Positions 48,546 to 59,766 of a stretch of DNA of 64,000 nucleotides are shown in pieces. A model generated the notes under the pieces. The model searched no databases. It was not told where the DNA came from and saw only the letters and a list, made by a program, of their open reading frames with translations. Numbering within the stretch: position 1 is the stretch's first letter; each line of letters begins with the position of its first letter. This DNA comes from Biomphalaria glabrata (Eukaryota; Mollusca; Gastropoda; Planorbidae). The stretch spans positions 28,998,197 through 29,062,196 of the forward strand of contig NC_074713.1 in the NCBI RefSeq assembly GCF_947242115.1, written 5' to 3'. The position numbers and the translations under genes were made by a program.

Positions 48546-49445
48546 TGCATACCACACGAGCAGACAGTCACTCGTGTATACAACAATGTGTATGACATCC
48601 CTTTATTTATACACATTTGCTAAAACAAAATTTTATAAATACGTCGGGTTATTTAAAGTGGTACGTGAGTATAACACAGTATGTGTTTCATTCATCCATC
48701 TTTTCGTCTACTAGTAAAAAATCCTGCAATGTTCACGCCGGCCATATTCTTACAGGCAACAAACAGCTCTCCTGCAAAGTCTACATTTGAATGGGGAAGA
48801 TAGGATCGTGTCTATTAATAGTTTGTAATTGATATGTTCTGATCTCCAAATATTTATTATTATGATCTATCAATCCTAGCCACTGACTCTACAAACCATG
48901 TGATGAGATGCGGGACTGAGCGCCTAACTCAAAGACTTTCTTTTTCCAAGTACAAATAAGTTTCATATCCTAGCTTTTTTAATTCGAAACTCACTAATGT
49001 CACTACACATTTAGTTGGACTATTGATATCGATGAAGACCACGGCCAAGAGTTGTCTCGACATGTTGTGTGAATCAGTGTGTCTCTATTGAAGATGGGCG
49101 ATGGCCCGCGTACTTGACATGGTAATGGAGCAGGAGCCTGAGTGGATTGCCGTGATAAGTTTAATACAGAATAGTGCTGAACATATTTTGATTATACAGT
49201 TTGCAACGAAGAGAAGAGGGTATCAAATAATCAAGGACAACTTCAAATGAAAGATGGTTGAGATTTACCGTGGTTGCTTCACAAACGCTTGGTCTGTGCC
49301 GAGTATAGCTGGGACTAGCTTATCTTGTTTGTGTGGTGAGGCTAGTCTTAGTGATACTGTCTGATTTAAAAGCTACCATCTTGGTTGATCAAAGGCTATT
49401 GGAGAACACCCGGAAAGAAAAGTCATTGGGCCTCCTAGCGCATAA
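48546..49445. other. intergenic stretch, nothing recognised
   Basis: No convincing reading frame or repeat family on either strand. Confidence 0.4.
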
Positions 49446-50184
49446 CACATTGACACGCAACCTCATCTATGTTACAGTTCAGAAATGATTCTTACAGATT
49501 TAGCGTGTAGTCGCGACACTTCCTTAGGGGCCGGGCTCTCCGCCTCAAAGCTGGTGGTTATTGTTTGCTTGTCAAGTCAGGAGCAGAGACCGAAAGTAAA
49601 ATTTACCGGCCAACACTCCAAGACTAAAAATCTTACGATGGAATGCAGAGACAATCTAAACGGGAAAAAGCTCTACAACTATTTCTACATGCGAAAGAAA
49701 TAGATGTAGCATAGTAAACTATGTATCCAAAATAATAATTAAATTTTAAAACATTAGGCTCACCTACGTTTCTTCATTAAAAGCTACAACTGTATCAGAC
49801 AAGACCGAGAAAACAGACTCTAAGGAGGAAACATTACCCTTAAAAAGATTAACATTCCAACAACAGAAATAACTTAGCAGAATCAGAGAATCAAAACAAA
49901 ACTTATTTTCCATCTTCCACTGCTACTTCCCAACTACTTCATCAACTATGAAGAATGTCTGGTTATAGAGGAAATGAAAAGTATTCTCCTGGTTAGGTCT
50001 ACAAGATCTTAATGCCAAGCGAGAAGAAATCGAAGAATGGCAATCAGAAAATAGATTTACCTTGCTAAATAAGCCTTGTGATAAACCAACCTTCTTCTGA
50101 AGAGCATGGTTAGCACCATCCACTTCAGATCTAGCCTTTCCAATCCAACCAACAATATCTCCGAAAAGTGCACAAGAGATGTAA

Positions 50185-50415
50185 AGATATAAATAAATTA
50201 TGGCTTTTATATAGAGCTACTTTCATGCTCAGAACGCTTTGGTTCAATCTCAGTTGTGGACCAGTGGGGGGGGGGGGGGGGGGGGAGGGAGGGTGTATCT
50301 AGGAGAAGGTTTTTCCGTGCTGCCTTTAGGTGCTCAGTAAACACAACTCTGCCCGAGTCGGGTGTCGAACCTCGAGCCCCCTTCGTAGGTAGTCAAGCCA
50401 AGCCAAGTTCAAGCT
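50185..50415 (-). mobile_element. tRNA-derived SINE (family 2), minus strand
   Basis: Shares GGACCAGTGGGGG, TTTTTCCGTGCTGCCTTTAG, GGGTGTCGAACCTCGAGCC and GTAGTCAAGCCAAG with the copies at 10208 and 23575. A G-run of about 20 at 50265-50285 is an expanded version of a C-rich stretch in the 23575 copy. It lies inside the LINE at 49450. GCACAAGAGATG and CACAAGTGAC at the borders may be a decayed target duplication. Confidence 0.65.
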
Positions 50416-51733
50416 CTAGCTGATCAGCTAGTCACAAGTGACTACATGGCCATACTCTTCAGAATTGATACCACCTACAAAACACACAACTCCAAAATCC
50501 CCAGATGGAGCTACAAAAAAGCAAACTGAAGTCTATTCTCAAAACTAACAGACCAATACACCACATCAATAAACTATAAATCAAACCAGGTAAATAAATC
50601 ATTCTCAGCTTTCGTCAAAGGAGTTCTCTTAGCAGCTGAGAAGTCTATACCAAGAGGAGCAAGAAAAGATTATAAGAAAAGTTAGCATAAAAACTGAAGA
50701 CTAAATGTAGATAGAGACGGCCACAAGCTATGGCACAATGAAAAATGGCTAAACCAAGAAGAAAACAGATCAACTATAATCATAGAATCTGACAACCAAC
50801 CCCTGAAAGGCCAATAAGCAACAAATGAATTCATTAAATATTTTCTAAGTGTAGATCATATACAAATCAATGAAAGCAGGATTAATTTTAAAATATCCAC
50901 GCAGAAATCCAGGATGAGAATCAGGTTATCAAAACAGCACACTCTCCAGGGATGATAACAAACCTAAAAATTAAGGAAATAGATGAAACTCTAAATGACA
51001 AAATCTAGTGACAAAATCACTCATGACAAGCTACTTCATTTAGGTCCTGAATAAAAAAAAAACTGTTAAAAATTTAATGAAAGCTAGAAATCAGGCTGAA
51101 TTTCAAACATCTGGAAGAAAGCAATCTTGATCTCCATACTAAAGCATGGCAAACAAAGAAACAAACAGGACAGCTACCGCCTAATTATCTTCAACAGTTG
51201 TACATGCAAACCTATTGAAAGAGTGATGAATAAGCAGACTCACTTGGATCCTTGAGTCTAAAATAATCTACTTACTCAACTTACTGAAGTTCTAGTTGGT
51301 TTTCGAAAAATCGCCTTCATCACACAAGAGATGGATTTCAAGGAAAGACGCCAACAACGTTTGGTGGGGTTCACGTAGAAAAAGCGTTCGATACAATTTT
51401 CGGAACAAGGCCTTTACTTTTAAACAAAGCGACATATACCACATAACCTTCAACTGGATAAAAAATATATGAACAATCGAAAAGCTTTGGTCCGCATGCA
51501 AGAGAAAAGAAGTCACACAGTGGGCATAAAAGATAGTTTTTTCCAACGAGAAGTTCTGTCCCCGAAATTATTCCTATTATACATTAATGATCTAAACCAA
51601 AACCTAACTAGAAAAATCAAAAGCAGCATGTATGCAGTTTATCCCGCCGTAATAAGCTACAAGACGCCCTCGATAAACTCAGTGAGTGGTCCGAAGACTC
51701 CAAATGAGGCATGACCATCAACACAAAAAAAAA

Positions 51734-54700
51734 ACAAGATTACAAAGAGAGTTTGTGTTACACAAACTCAGAGGCGGCCCCCGTCGAAGTCGGATCCCTG
51801 TCGGATCTGCATATTCGCAAATAATATTCAAGAGGTGATTTAATTTTGATGTAAAATGTTTTACACGTTTCGGATGTTCCTTCAGAGTTGAAGATAATTA
51901 CTTCCTAGTCCAAACCTCCCGCAGGACGACGGGGGATGGGAGCGGGCAGGGTTTGAACCCTGGGCCATCCATAAATCTGAACGACAGTCCAGCGCGCAAA
52001 CCGCACGACCAGGCAGCCATCCGATGGTCAAAAGTAATAATGTTTCAAAGATTCATTTGCCGTAAATTTAAATTTAAATTTAATAAAAAAATAGTAGATT
52101 AGTTTTAGTATATTAAAACATTACAATATTGATCAAAACGTTTGGAAATGAAAATCTACACTTTTTTTTACACTTTAAGTTTAGAAATTGAAATTCTACA
52201 TCTTAATCTAGTCTATTTTAGTCTAAACTAGATCTAGAAATTCTAGATCTAGACTCTAAAATAATTTTAATTATAATATAAATCCAGATCTAGATATACT
52301 GTAATAAAAATCTAGATCTAGTTTAAAAAATCTAGATTAGATCTAAATCAAGATATCATTCCTTTTTTAAACGCGAGTCACATAACGAGGCTTAATAAAC
52401 ATTACTATACCGAGTTCTTTTTTCATTTCATTTGAAGAATTAATTCCATATAACGTCAGAGGAAAAAAAAAAACACTACGTCACACGGCCTAGCTAGACT
52501 AAAAATCGCCTTCATCTATAAGAGCCATTTATCGAGTGTTCATAGACTTTGGTGCACCGAGTGCGTTCTTTAAGCATTTCATTTAAAGAATTCATTCCAT
52601 ATGACGTCAAAGGAAAAAAAACACTACGTCACACGGCCTAGCTAGAATAAAAATCGCCTTCATCATTACGAGCCTTTTATCGAGTGTTCATAGACATTGG
52701 TGCACCGAGTGCATTCTTTTAGCATTTCATTTAAAGAATTCATTCCATATGACGTCAAAGGAAAAAAAAAACACTACGTCACAAGGCCTAGCTAGACTAA
52801 AAATCACCTTTATCAACACGAGCCATTTCTCGAGTGTTCATAGACATTGGTGCACCGAGTGCGTTCTTTTAGCATTTCATTTAAAGAATTCATTCCATGT
52901 GACGTCAAAGGAAAAAAAAACACTACGTCACACGGCTTAGTTAGACTAAAATATGTTTTCATTAATACAAGCAATTTTTTCGAGGGTTAATAGACATTGG
53001 TGCACCGAGTGCGTTCTTTTAACATTACATTTAAAGAGTCCATTCATATGACGTCAAAGAAAAAAAATTCCATTACCTCACAATAGGCTAGTACCGGTAC
53101 CATAAAAAAAAATGTCTTTATTTACACGAGATATTTAACGAGGGTTCATAGACATTGGTGCACTGTTCTAATAGATATTATTTAAAAAGGATCAAAGCCA
53201 CATTGTTTTTGCGTTTTGTCTGTCAGTCGGTCTGTCCGTTATCTTGATATAAAAAAAAACAACTAAAAGTTATTAAAAATTGATTAACCTTTATTTTACG
53301 TTTCAAAACATCGCAATAATTTTTAGGTATGAACACAATTGAAAAGTTTATATAATAGATTGTTCCGGATGTTTGTATAAATAGTAAAAGAAAAAGAGAA
53401 TTTCAGATAAATGTAATACCGTTAATTAAATTTTTTGGATGGTCTCGTATAAAAATTAGACGTACTACAGCCACGTGGAGAGATTTTCATACCTTACTTT
53501 GGTGTTTGGATTCTGTTTTCCTTAAAAATCGGAACATAATATTAACGATAATTAGATTTTTTAATGTTTTAGGTAGAAAGTTAAATGTACTGTAAGAGAG
53601 TAGTGAGTTAAAATATTTTTCATAAAAATCCGTAAAAACATTATTTCATAAATGAGAAGATTATTTGTTTATTAATTAGAAGAGGGAGTTCAAACAATTA
53701 TTTGGCGTTAGTAGATTTTTAAATAAATTCGGAAATTTCTGGCGACGATTTGTAAGAAACAAAATCCGGAACTTTCTTTATCGATTACAAAACTTCTATG
53801 TTATGTTTTACAAGAAAATTAAATGTCTAAAAAGTAATTTTCAGTAATCATTTCTGGTAAATTACTTTTTTTAAAAGCCTTATGCGATTTCAAACAATCA
53901 TTAGGCATAATTCATGTTTTATAAAACAATATCCGGAACATTTTTACACTTAATGAAATATAAGTCAGTATAGAGATTATGATTTAGCATTAATATGCTA
54001 TTTACATAAAAAACGGAACAACATATTATTGATAATGTGTTTTTGCAACGTTTAAGCATGGAAATTGAATGTAATATAAGTTAGAAGAGCAAACAAACAT
54101 TTGTTGGCGTTGATTAGTTTTGCACAAAAAAATCCGGAACAATTAATTTTAGATACTTAAAACTATTGAGATGTTATGGGAGGAACATTAAAGGGTAAAT
54201 CAGATTTTCAATAGCTTTTAGAGTTCTAGTTTTTTAAATCTAATCGTGACGGACAGACCGACCAACAGACAAAACGCACAAAAATAAGCTTCTTTTATTC
54301 GGATGGGGGCACTAAACAAAAAATAAATAAAATCTGATTTTTTAAAAAAGTTTAAGGAATTGGTTTAGCACCTGATCATGTTGCGACGTTACGCTACTTC
54401 ACGAAAATCGCTGCATAAAAAGTCCATTTAAAAAAATGTGCGTGATATTTACATACAAAGTGCATTATTAGCCTTTATAAACAAACAGAAATGTTTTGTT
54501 TTAATTTTAGCAGCTAGTTGACCAGAAAAAACGTCTTTAACTATTATTTGTATTTGTTGTAAACATTTTCTGTACATTTTAAAAATATATTTGACTTAGT
54601 GATACTGAAAATACACAAAAATTGTCCATCTTTGTTAGCATATTGTAGCATTGCCTCCCTTACATTTACGTAATTGTTTTAGAATTGGTGTATTTTTATG

Positions 54701-54917
54701 AAAAAATCGCTTGCATAATTAATTTTATAAATTAAACGGTTTGCTTTAAGAAAACCAAAAGTAGCCGTTGCACCTAAACTTTTCAAGCCGGATTTAATGA
54801 TGAAATAATATTTTTCATATCTCTTCTAGTTTTCGAGATCTGAGTGTGACAGACGGACAGACGGACATTTTGCACAAACCTAATAGCGGCTTTTTCCCCT
54901 TACGGGGGCCGCTAAAA
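51734..54917 (-). mobile_element. 3.2-kb non-autonomous element, HINE-like, copy 2
   Basis: Second copy of the element at 2507-5710, same orientation, about 99% identical by eye, including the terminal hairpin, 149-bp array with TGACGTCA sites, inverted arms and the GC-rich end. The right end has fewer GACGGACA units (two instead of four). It interrupts a LINE reading frame in an A-rich stretch (ACACAAAAAAAA) whose frame resumes after CCGCTAAAA, so both boundaries are well fixed. It contains no gene. Confidence 0.85.
52390..53165. repeat. 149-bp tandem array of copy 2
   Basis: Counterpart of 3160-3960, with the same number of units and the same TGACGTCA sites (for example near 52600, 52750 and 53050). 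The last unit shows a small difference (GCACTGTTC against GCACTGAGTTC). Confidence 0.85.
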
Positions 54918-54991
54918 AACATATATCTTCTTCTCACTATCCACAAAACAACAAACCATAAAACCAATACTAAATAATGAAGCCTAGAAAA

Positions 54992-55466
54992 ACAAGATTA
55001 CAAAGACAGTTTGTGTGGAAATACAAACTCAAAATCGGCCCCCGAAGTGATCCACCCAGGCAGGTTAATAGGCAGGTTTCAATAGTTTCAGAAAGAATAT
55101 CAAAATGAAATTCATTCAAAGGCTAATGCCAGAGAAGAATGGAGAAAGAAGGTTGACCTATCTTATGTGGTGCCCCAACGGTCCAGCAGAAAAGGGATAG
55201 TGAAAGTGAAGTTTGATGTGAACCTGGCCTAACTGATGTCATATAATGAATATCTAATTGATCTAATTGTTTTGTAAAGGGTCAATCTCTTATTCAAAGC
55301 CTCAAGAATAAAAAACTTCCTTTAGTTTAGTGTTCTTTGGGTAGCGGCCACTACCGCAGTTCACGCGAAAATATGAAAAACTACTTATTAATTATTGTTT
55401 TAAATTATTTTCCACTTATATGTATATTAAATAGATTTTTTCTCTTTAAAAAGAAAAGTGAACATT
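54992..55466 (-). mobile_element. short HINE-like element, minus strand, apparently partial
   Basis: Starts ACAAGATTACAAAGACAGTT, with hairpin AGTTTGTGT against TACAAACT and CGGCCCCCGAAG next to it. The body is the reverse complement of 17617-18262. It stops near AGTGAACATTTTT, where an opposite-facing copy begins. It lies against the LINE remnant. Confidence 0.65.
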
Positions 55467-56320
55467 TTTAGCGGCCCCCGAAAGGGGAAAAGACGCTATT
55501 AGTTTTGTGTGAAATGTCTGTCCGTCGTCCCGTTTAGATCTCGTAAATTAGAAAAGATATTGAAAATCCGACATCACAATATTTTAGACCATTCAAAGTT
55601 CTGATGCAACGGCTACTTTTTTTTTTCTTAAGCGAAAAAATCTAATTTTTAAAATCAGTTATGCAAGCAGTTTTTTTAAGAGAAAAAGCTAATTAGTACG
55701 CATTATAAGCTAGACCTAATTTAAAACGAATAGTTATCTTGTAAAGTTCATATTCGTATATTATAATTCTCACAGACCATACCACTTAATTTTTTTTAAG
55801 GATTCGAATTAGAGATTTAGCCTTTTCAAAACAATTACATCAATTATAAGACTTCAGTTAGGCCAGGAGAGGCGCGGTAGCTGAGCGGTAAAGCGCTTGG
55901 CTTCCGAACCGGGGTCCCGGGTTCGAATCCTGGTGAAGACTGGGATTTTCAACTTCGGAATCCTTGGGCGCCTCTGAGTCCATCCAGCTCTAATGGGTAC
56001 CTGCCATTAGTTGGGGAAAAGTAAAGGCGGTTGGACGTTGTGCTGGCTACATGACACCCTCTTTAACCGTAAGCCACAAAAACAGATGAACTTTACATCA
56101 TCTGCCCTATAGACCACAGGGTCTGAAAGGGGAACTAGTTAGGCCAGGTTCACATCATACTTTGCATTCACTTGCACCTATCCTTTGATCTGCTGGACCG
56201 TTGGGGCACTACACAACCTTTTTTTCTCCATTCTTATCTCTCATTTGTCTTTGATATAATTTCATGTGGATGTTCTTTCTGAAGATATTGAAACCTGCCT
56301 GGGTGGACCACTTCCCTGGT
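55467..56320 (+). mobile_element. short HINE-like element, plus strand, split by a SINE
   Basis: Starts TTTTAGCGGCCCCCGAAAGG with the two-helix end (TAGCG pairing CGCTA around CCCC-GAAA-GGGG). The body matches 17617-18262, is interrupted at 55868-56136 by a SINE, and resumes with GGTTCACATCATAC. It fades out at CCTGGGTGGACCACTTCC, so the hairpin end is missing. Confidence 0.7.
55868..56136 (+). mobile_element. tRNA-derived SINE (family 1), intact, 12-bp TSD
   Basis: The head is tRNA-like, with A box TAGCTGAGCGG and B box GGTTCGAATCC, both matching the pol III consensus. The body contains CCAGCTCTAATGGGTACCTG and GGCTACATGACACC, ending CTGAAAGGGGAACT. A 12-bp duplication AGTTAGGCCAGG flanks it exactly (55856-55867 and 56137-56148). 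At 269 bp with intact promoter boxes this is the youngest-looking SINE here. Relatives sit in both TMEM145-like introns. The tRNA-like part is not a tRNA gene: acceptor-stem pairing and a normal tRNA end are lacking. Confidence 0.9.
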
Positions 56321-56479
56321 AGGGGGTTTAAAACTCAAAGCCCCCTGGTATGGGGTTTCAAACCAGGGGCGGACTGGGTATCAAAATAGGCCCGGGCATT
56401 ACCTTATAAACCGGCCCACAAATGGCATGTCATATATTTTCGGTGTAGGGGGAGGATTTTAAACCCCCTAGGCAATTTT

Positions 56480-56486
<7 letters not shown>

Positions 56487-56566
<80 letters not shown>
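56487..56566. repeat. (TA)n microsatellite
   Basis: About 40 uninterrupted TA units, inside the hAT. Confidence 0.95.
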
Positions 56567-56567
<1 letters not shown>

Positions 56568-56979
56568 TGTGTGTATATGTAATTAATCTTCATTACATTC
56601 TTATCTTTAAACGTTTTTTCTACCCTAGAATACTCTCTTCCTATAATTAGTGAAAGGCAGTACACACCGCCAAGGGACAGCTAGGGAGTCTGGGGGAGCG
56701 CTATTCAAAACATATAAAGTTTGATAACGCATCGAAAACTGAATGTATGCTTTCGTAGGCTTATATAATGTATTCTATTTATACATGTATGTAGTCTGAA
56801 AACTATAAACACTACATTAGCAGCCTTAATGAGTTTCAAACTTTTTGGTATTACTTATAGATTACAGACGTTTCTTCAAAAAAATAAAATAATTAGGTCC
56901 TACGCATTTCACGTGTCAATCTAGTCATGCATGTTGATCTGTGACTTAAAATATGCTAAATCATTGGTTTTCAAGGCTG

Positions 56980-57651
56980 ACTGAGGCAACCCATTCCTTT
57001 AAAGTGGTATCACCACAAATACAAAACTAGGTGTCTATCGAGCCGTCATCCTCCCTACATTGCTCTATGCCCCAGAAACATGGATAGTGTACAGTTAACA
57101 TGCAAAGAAACTGAATCACTTCCACATGACATGTCTGTGAAAAATACTGAATGTCAAATGGCAAGACAAAATACCAGATACTCAAGTCCTTCAAAGAGCG
57201 GGTCTGCAAAGCATCCACACAATCCTGATGCAGTCCCAGCTGCGATGGGCAGGACACGTATGCAGAATGAAAGACCACCGCATCCCTAAACGACCTATTG
57301 TATGGCCAACTAAGCGAAGGAAAGCGCTCGCAAGGTGGTCAAAGAAAGCGCTTCAGGGACACCCTGGGAGACAGAGGCACATGACAGAGCATCATGACGT
57401 CGCGCTGTGAAAACCGGCGCACATGTTGCTGAGGAAAAGAGAACAATGCTGGCAGAAGAAAAACGCAAAACGCCAGAGAAGAAAAGCAAGGCCAATGACA
57501 CTAGCTCCAGCTGGAATAACCTGCCTAGTGTACGGCCGAACATTCCGGGCTCACATAGGTCTCACCAGCCACATGAGGAGGCATAAAACCCCAGTGTTAA
57601 GCTCTCAGCCCCCTGGATGACAAAGTGGTCATCATCGAACCACGATGGACG

Positions 57652-57655
<4 letters not shown>
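56980..57655 (+). pseudogene. LINE (RTE-like) C-terminus with zinc-finger tail
   Basis: Plus frames show MQSQLRWAGHVCRMKDHRIP then KRPIVWPTKRRKAL, and a final segment ITCLVYGRTFRAHIGLTSHM followed by RRHK near 57515-57590. LRWAGHVxRMxDHRIPK followed by a C2H2-like C..C...H...H tail is a familiar LINE C-terminus in fishes and molluscs. In the tail the second Cys reads as Tyr (CLVYGRTF). Frame changes are present and the copy is 5'-truncated. It ends in a TA run (57655-57722) and (GATA)n. Confidence 0.68.
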
Positions 57656-57727
<72 letters not shown>

Positions 57728-57755
57728 TAGATAGATAGATAGATAGATAGATATT
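57655..57755. repeat. (TA)n followed by (GATA)n microsatellite
   Basis: About 34 TA units and then about 8 GATA units, directly at the 3' end of the LINE remnant, so it may have grown from the LINE tail. Confidence 0.95.
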
Positions 57756-58700
57756 CTTTTACAAGATAAGAGAAAGCAGAACGGTTAGAGAGGCACTTCT
57801 AAATGTGAAAAGCTCTTGCTTCCTCCTAGTACATTCTTAATTGTATATGAATATATTATTTAAAATATAAATGATTCTAAATCTCCTTTCGTTAAATATC
57901 GTATCTGACAGCGCTATATAAATATAAATTATTTTAATTATTGTAATAATTTTCATTATTAATGACCTCATACTAAGCATAAGCATAAGTTTGCCATTAA
58001 TCATAATATCATAAGTAAGGCTGCTATTATAATTTTAGATTTATGTTTTAATTAAATAATTTTTTTTGTAAGCCTTAAGTGGCTTAAGTGTAGTATTTTT
58101 AGATCTATGTTATTACAAATAAACAACAAGAAACTTACTTTTTCTTTTCAAATCGCAGAAAGTAGAGCATTATACCCATATTGAGCTGTGAATAAGTTGG
58201 GTTGTTTGCAATTTCGCGGCTGTGTGTATAGGTTAAAGTTAACTTCTATAAACGTTTTGTTAAAGAGCTAATTGTCTCCCCTTTTGCCGCATTATATCAA
58301 TGTTTTCTTACTTAACCTCTCCCATCCCTCTTTTTCGTTAACTTTCATTGGAACCACCAAAAGACGGGTGAGGGAAGGAGCAAAACAAAAATGGCAGTGC
58401 CATCAAAGGCCCATGCCGACCAGCAAAACGATCAGGCCAAACACAGTCTTGAAGACATCAAAGTAGTGTTGAAGGCCATGCCGCTCATGCATAGCAGAAA
58501 GTACGGTCTAACGTTTTACAAATGATAATACGTACAAAATTAATTGTAATAATAATTTACAAAAAAAAAAAAAAAAAAAACAAGAAAACGTGTTCGGGCC
58601 TTTGTGTCTTGCTGCTGTCACTTTTGTTTTTAAGTTGTCTGCATTGAGTTTTTTTTTCTTTGGTCGCGACCAGACCGGCCCATTTAGCACCGGCCCACCG
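57756..58700. other. AT-rich interior of the hAT element
   Basis: Short frames are present, but none resembles a transposase. Poly(A) lies at 58560-58580. Confidence 0.4.
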
Positions 58701-59012
58701 GGCATTTGCCCGTTTGCCCATATAGCCAGTCCGCCCCTGTTTCAAACTCAAAACCCTGGTAGGGGGTTTCAAACTCAAAGCCTCCTGGTATGGGGTTTCA
58801 AACTCAAAACCCCTTGGTAGGGGGGTTCAAACTCAAAACCCCCTTGGCTGTGCTAGGGCAAGTGATGGTTTAGTATTAAAATTTCACCTAAAATAAACAA
58901 AATTAAAGCAAAAGATCAGTCACTGAACTCCGACACCCACCCTACGGGGGGAGGGGATTTCATTTTGGGGGGGGGGGGGTTTGAACCCCACCCCCCCTGG
59001 CTACGCCCAGGA

Positions 59013-59766
59013 GAATACTGATCTGAACTGTCCAATATATGAAACGAAAAAAAAAAAAAAAACTAAAGAAAATTTCAATTTTATCACAAGAATATTGTAC
59101 ACCCGCTCATACAGTACCCCTTTCCTCCGACCTTTCAATTTGTACAGCAAATTTAAGGATAATTTTAATTATAAGTATAAGAAGAAAACAGAACATATAA
59201 TTTGCTATTACATCTCTTTGATTTGCTGCTATAGAAACGCGTCTATGTAAAATACCGAGTTAGCATTTGATTAATTAAATATCGGATCTAGATCTAGGTC
59301 TTTTTTTAAATGTTTTTTCTTGTAGGCCTAACTAATGACTCCTGTCATATCAATATGGTTTGCTGACACTGTGGGGAGCTAAAAAAAAAAAGATTTATTG
59401 CAGATGACCAACTGAATTCTTCTTTTTTTTAGTGTCATGACTTACAGGCAATTGCGTATTGAATAGATAAAAGTAGTTTTTCTCTATTATTTTTATTTTC
59501 AAGCGTTGACTATGTGATCGAGTTTTATCACAGGGCTAACAAAAATTATGTTACAATATAGTGAATTACAAAAATGACGTTCAATGTTGGTTTGACGGAA
59601 GTCATACGAAAATCGAGTCTAAAATGGCTGCTTGATTTATTTATGTTTGGATGATTACAACATCAATATGTGAAACAGAGTTATGGGTACCGTTAGGACT
59701 AGTTATTTATTATTCTATATTTCTAAAATGTAGAGTATATTGTCGCACGAAATTAAGGTGTTCAAA
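59013..59766 (+). other. presumed promoter/5' flank of the TMEM145-like gene
   Basis: AT-rich, with no repeats recognised and no clear TATA/initiator pair. The transcription start cannot be placed. Confidence 0.3.

Larger units (their letters stand above)
49450..54991 (+). pseudogene. Jockey-like LINE remnant interrupted by a SINE and a 3.2-kb element
   Basis: Decayed plus-strand frames give an endonuclease-type EEIEEWQSENRFTLLNKPCD followed by KPTFF at about 50015-50100 and a reverse-transcriptase VLSPKLFLLYINDLNQNL at about 51550-51605. LQDALDKLSEWSEDS and MTINTKK follow up to 51733. The frame resumes after the 3.2-kb element as YIFFSLSTKQQTIKPILNNE (54920-54980). The motif order fits Jockey-type LINE ORF2. 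A SINE sits at 50185-50415. Many stops and frame changes; the copy is old and predates its insertions. The 3' end is lost. Confidence 0.72.
56364..58739. mobile_element. hAT-type element with 8-bp TSD, no transposase
   Basis: Ends CAGGGGCGGACTGGGTAT and, inverted, CAGGGGCGGACTGGCTAT form clear terminal inverted repeats, continuing as a GGCCCGGGCATT-like subterminal region. The flanking 8-bp duplication TTTCAAAC is perfect (56356-56363 and 58740-58747). Inside are a LINE remnant and two long TA runs; no transposase was recognised, so it is non-autonomous. Confidence 0.85.
56321..59012. mobile_element. CATGGGCGTA-family repeat split by a hAT
   Basis: CCTGGTAGGGGGTTTAAAAC-type units occur at 56321-56363 and resume at 58740, followed by GGCAAGTGATGGTTTAGTAT and the end CCCCTGGCTACGCCCA. 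Homologous to 10690-11395. The hAT at 56364-58739 sits within one GGTTTCAAACTC unit. A G-run lies near 58968-58979. Non-coding. Confidence 0.65.

Noticed and set aside
55876-55942. tRNA gene
   Set aside because: A and B boxes are present, but the sequence is the head of a 269-bp SINE with a target duplication; acceptor pairing and a normal tRNA 3' end are missing.
59740-59766. Earlier start of the TMEM145-like gene
   Set aside because: The first codon there is TTG, not ATG, and the extra nine residues would only precede a good signal peptide. ATG at 59767 is preferred.
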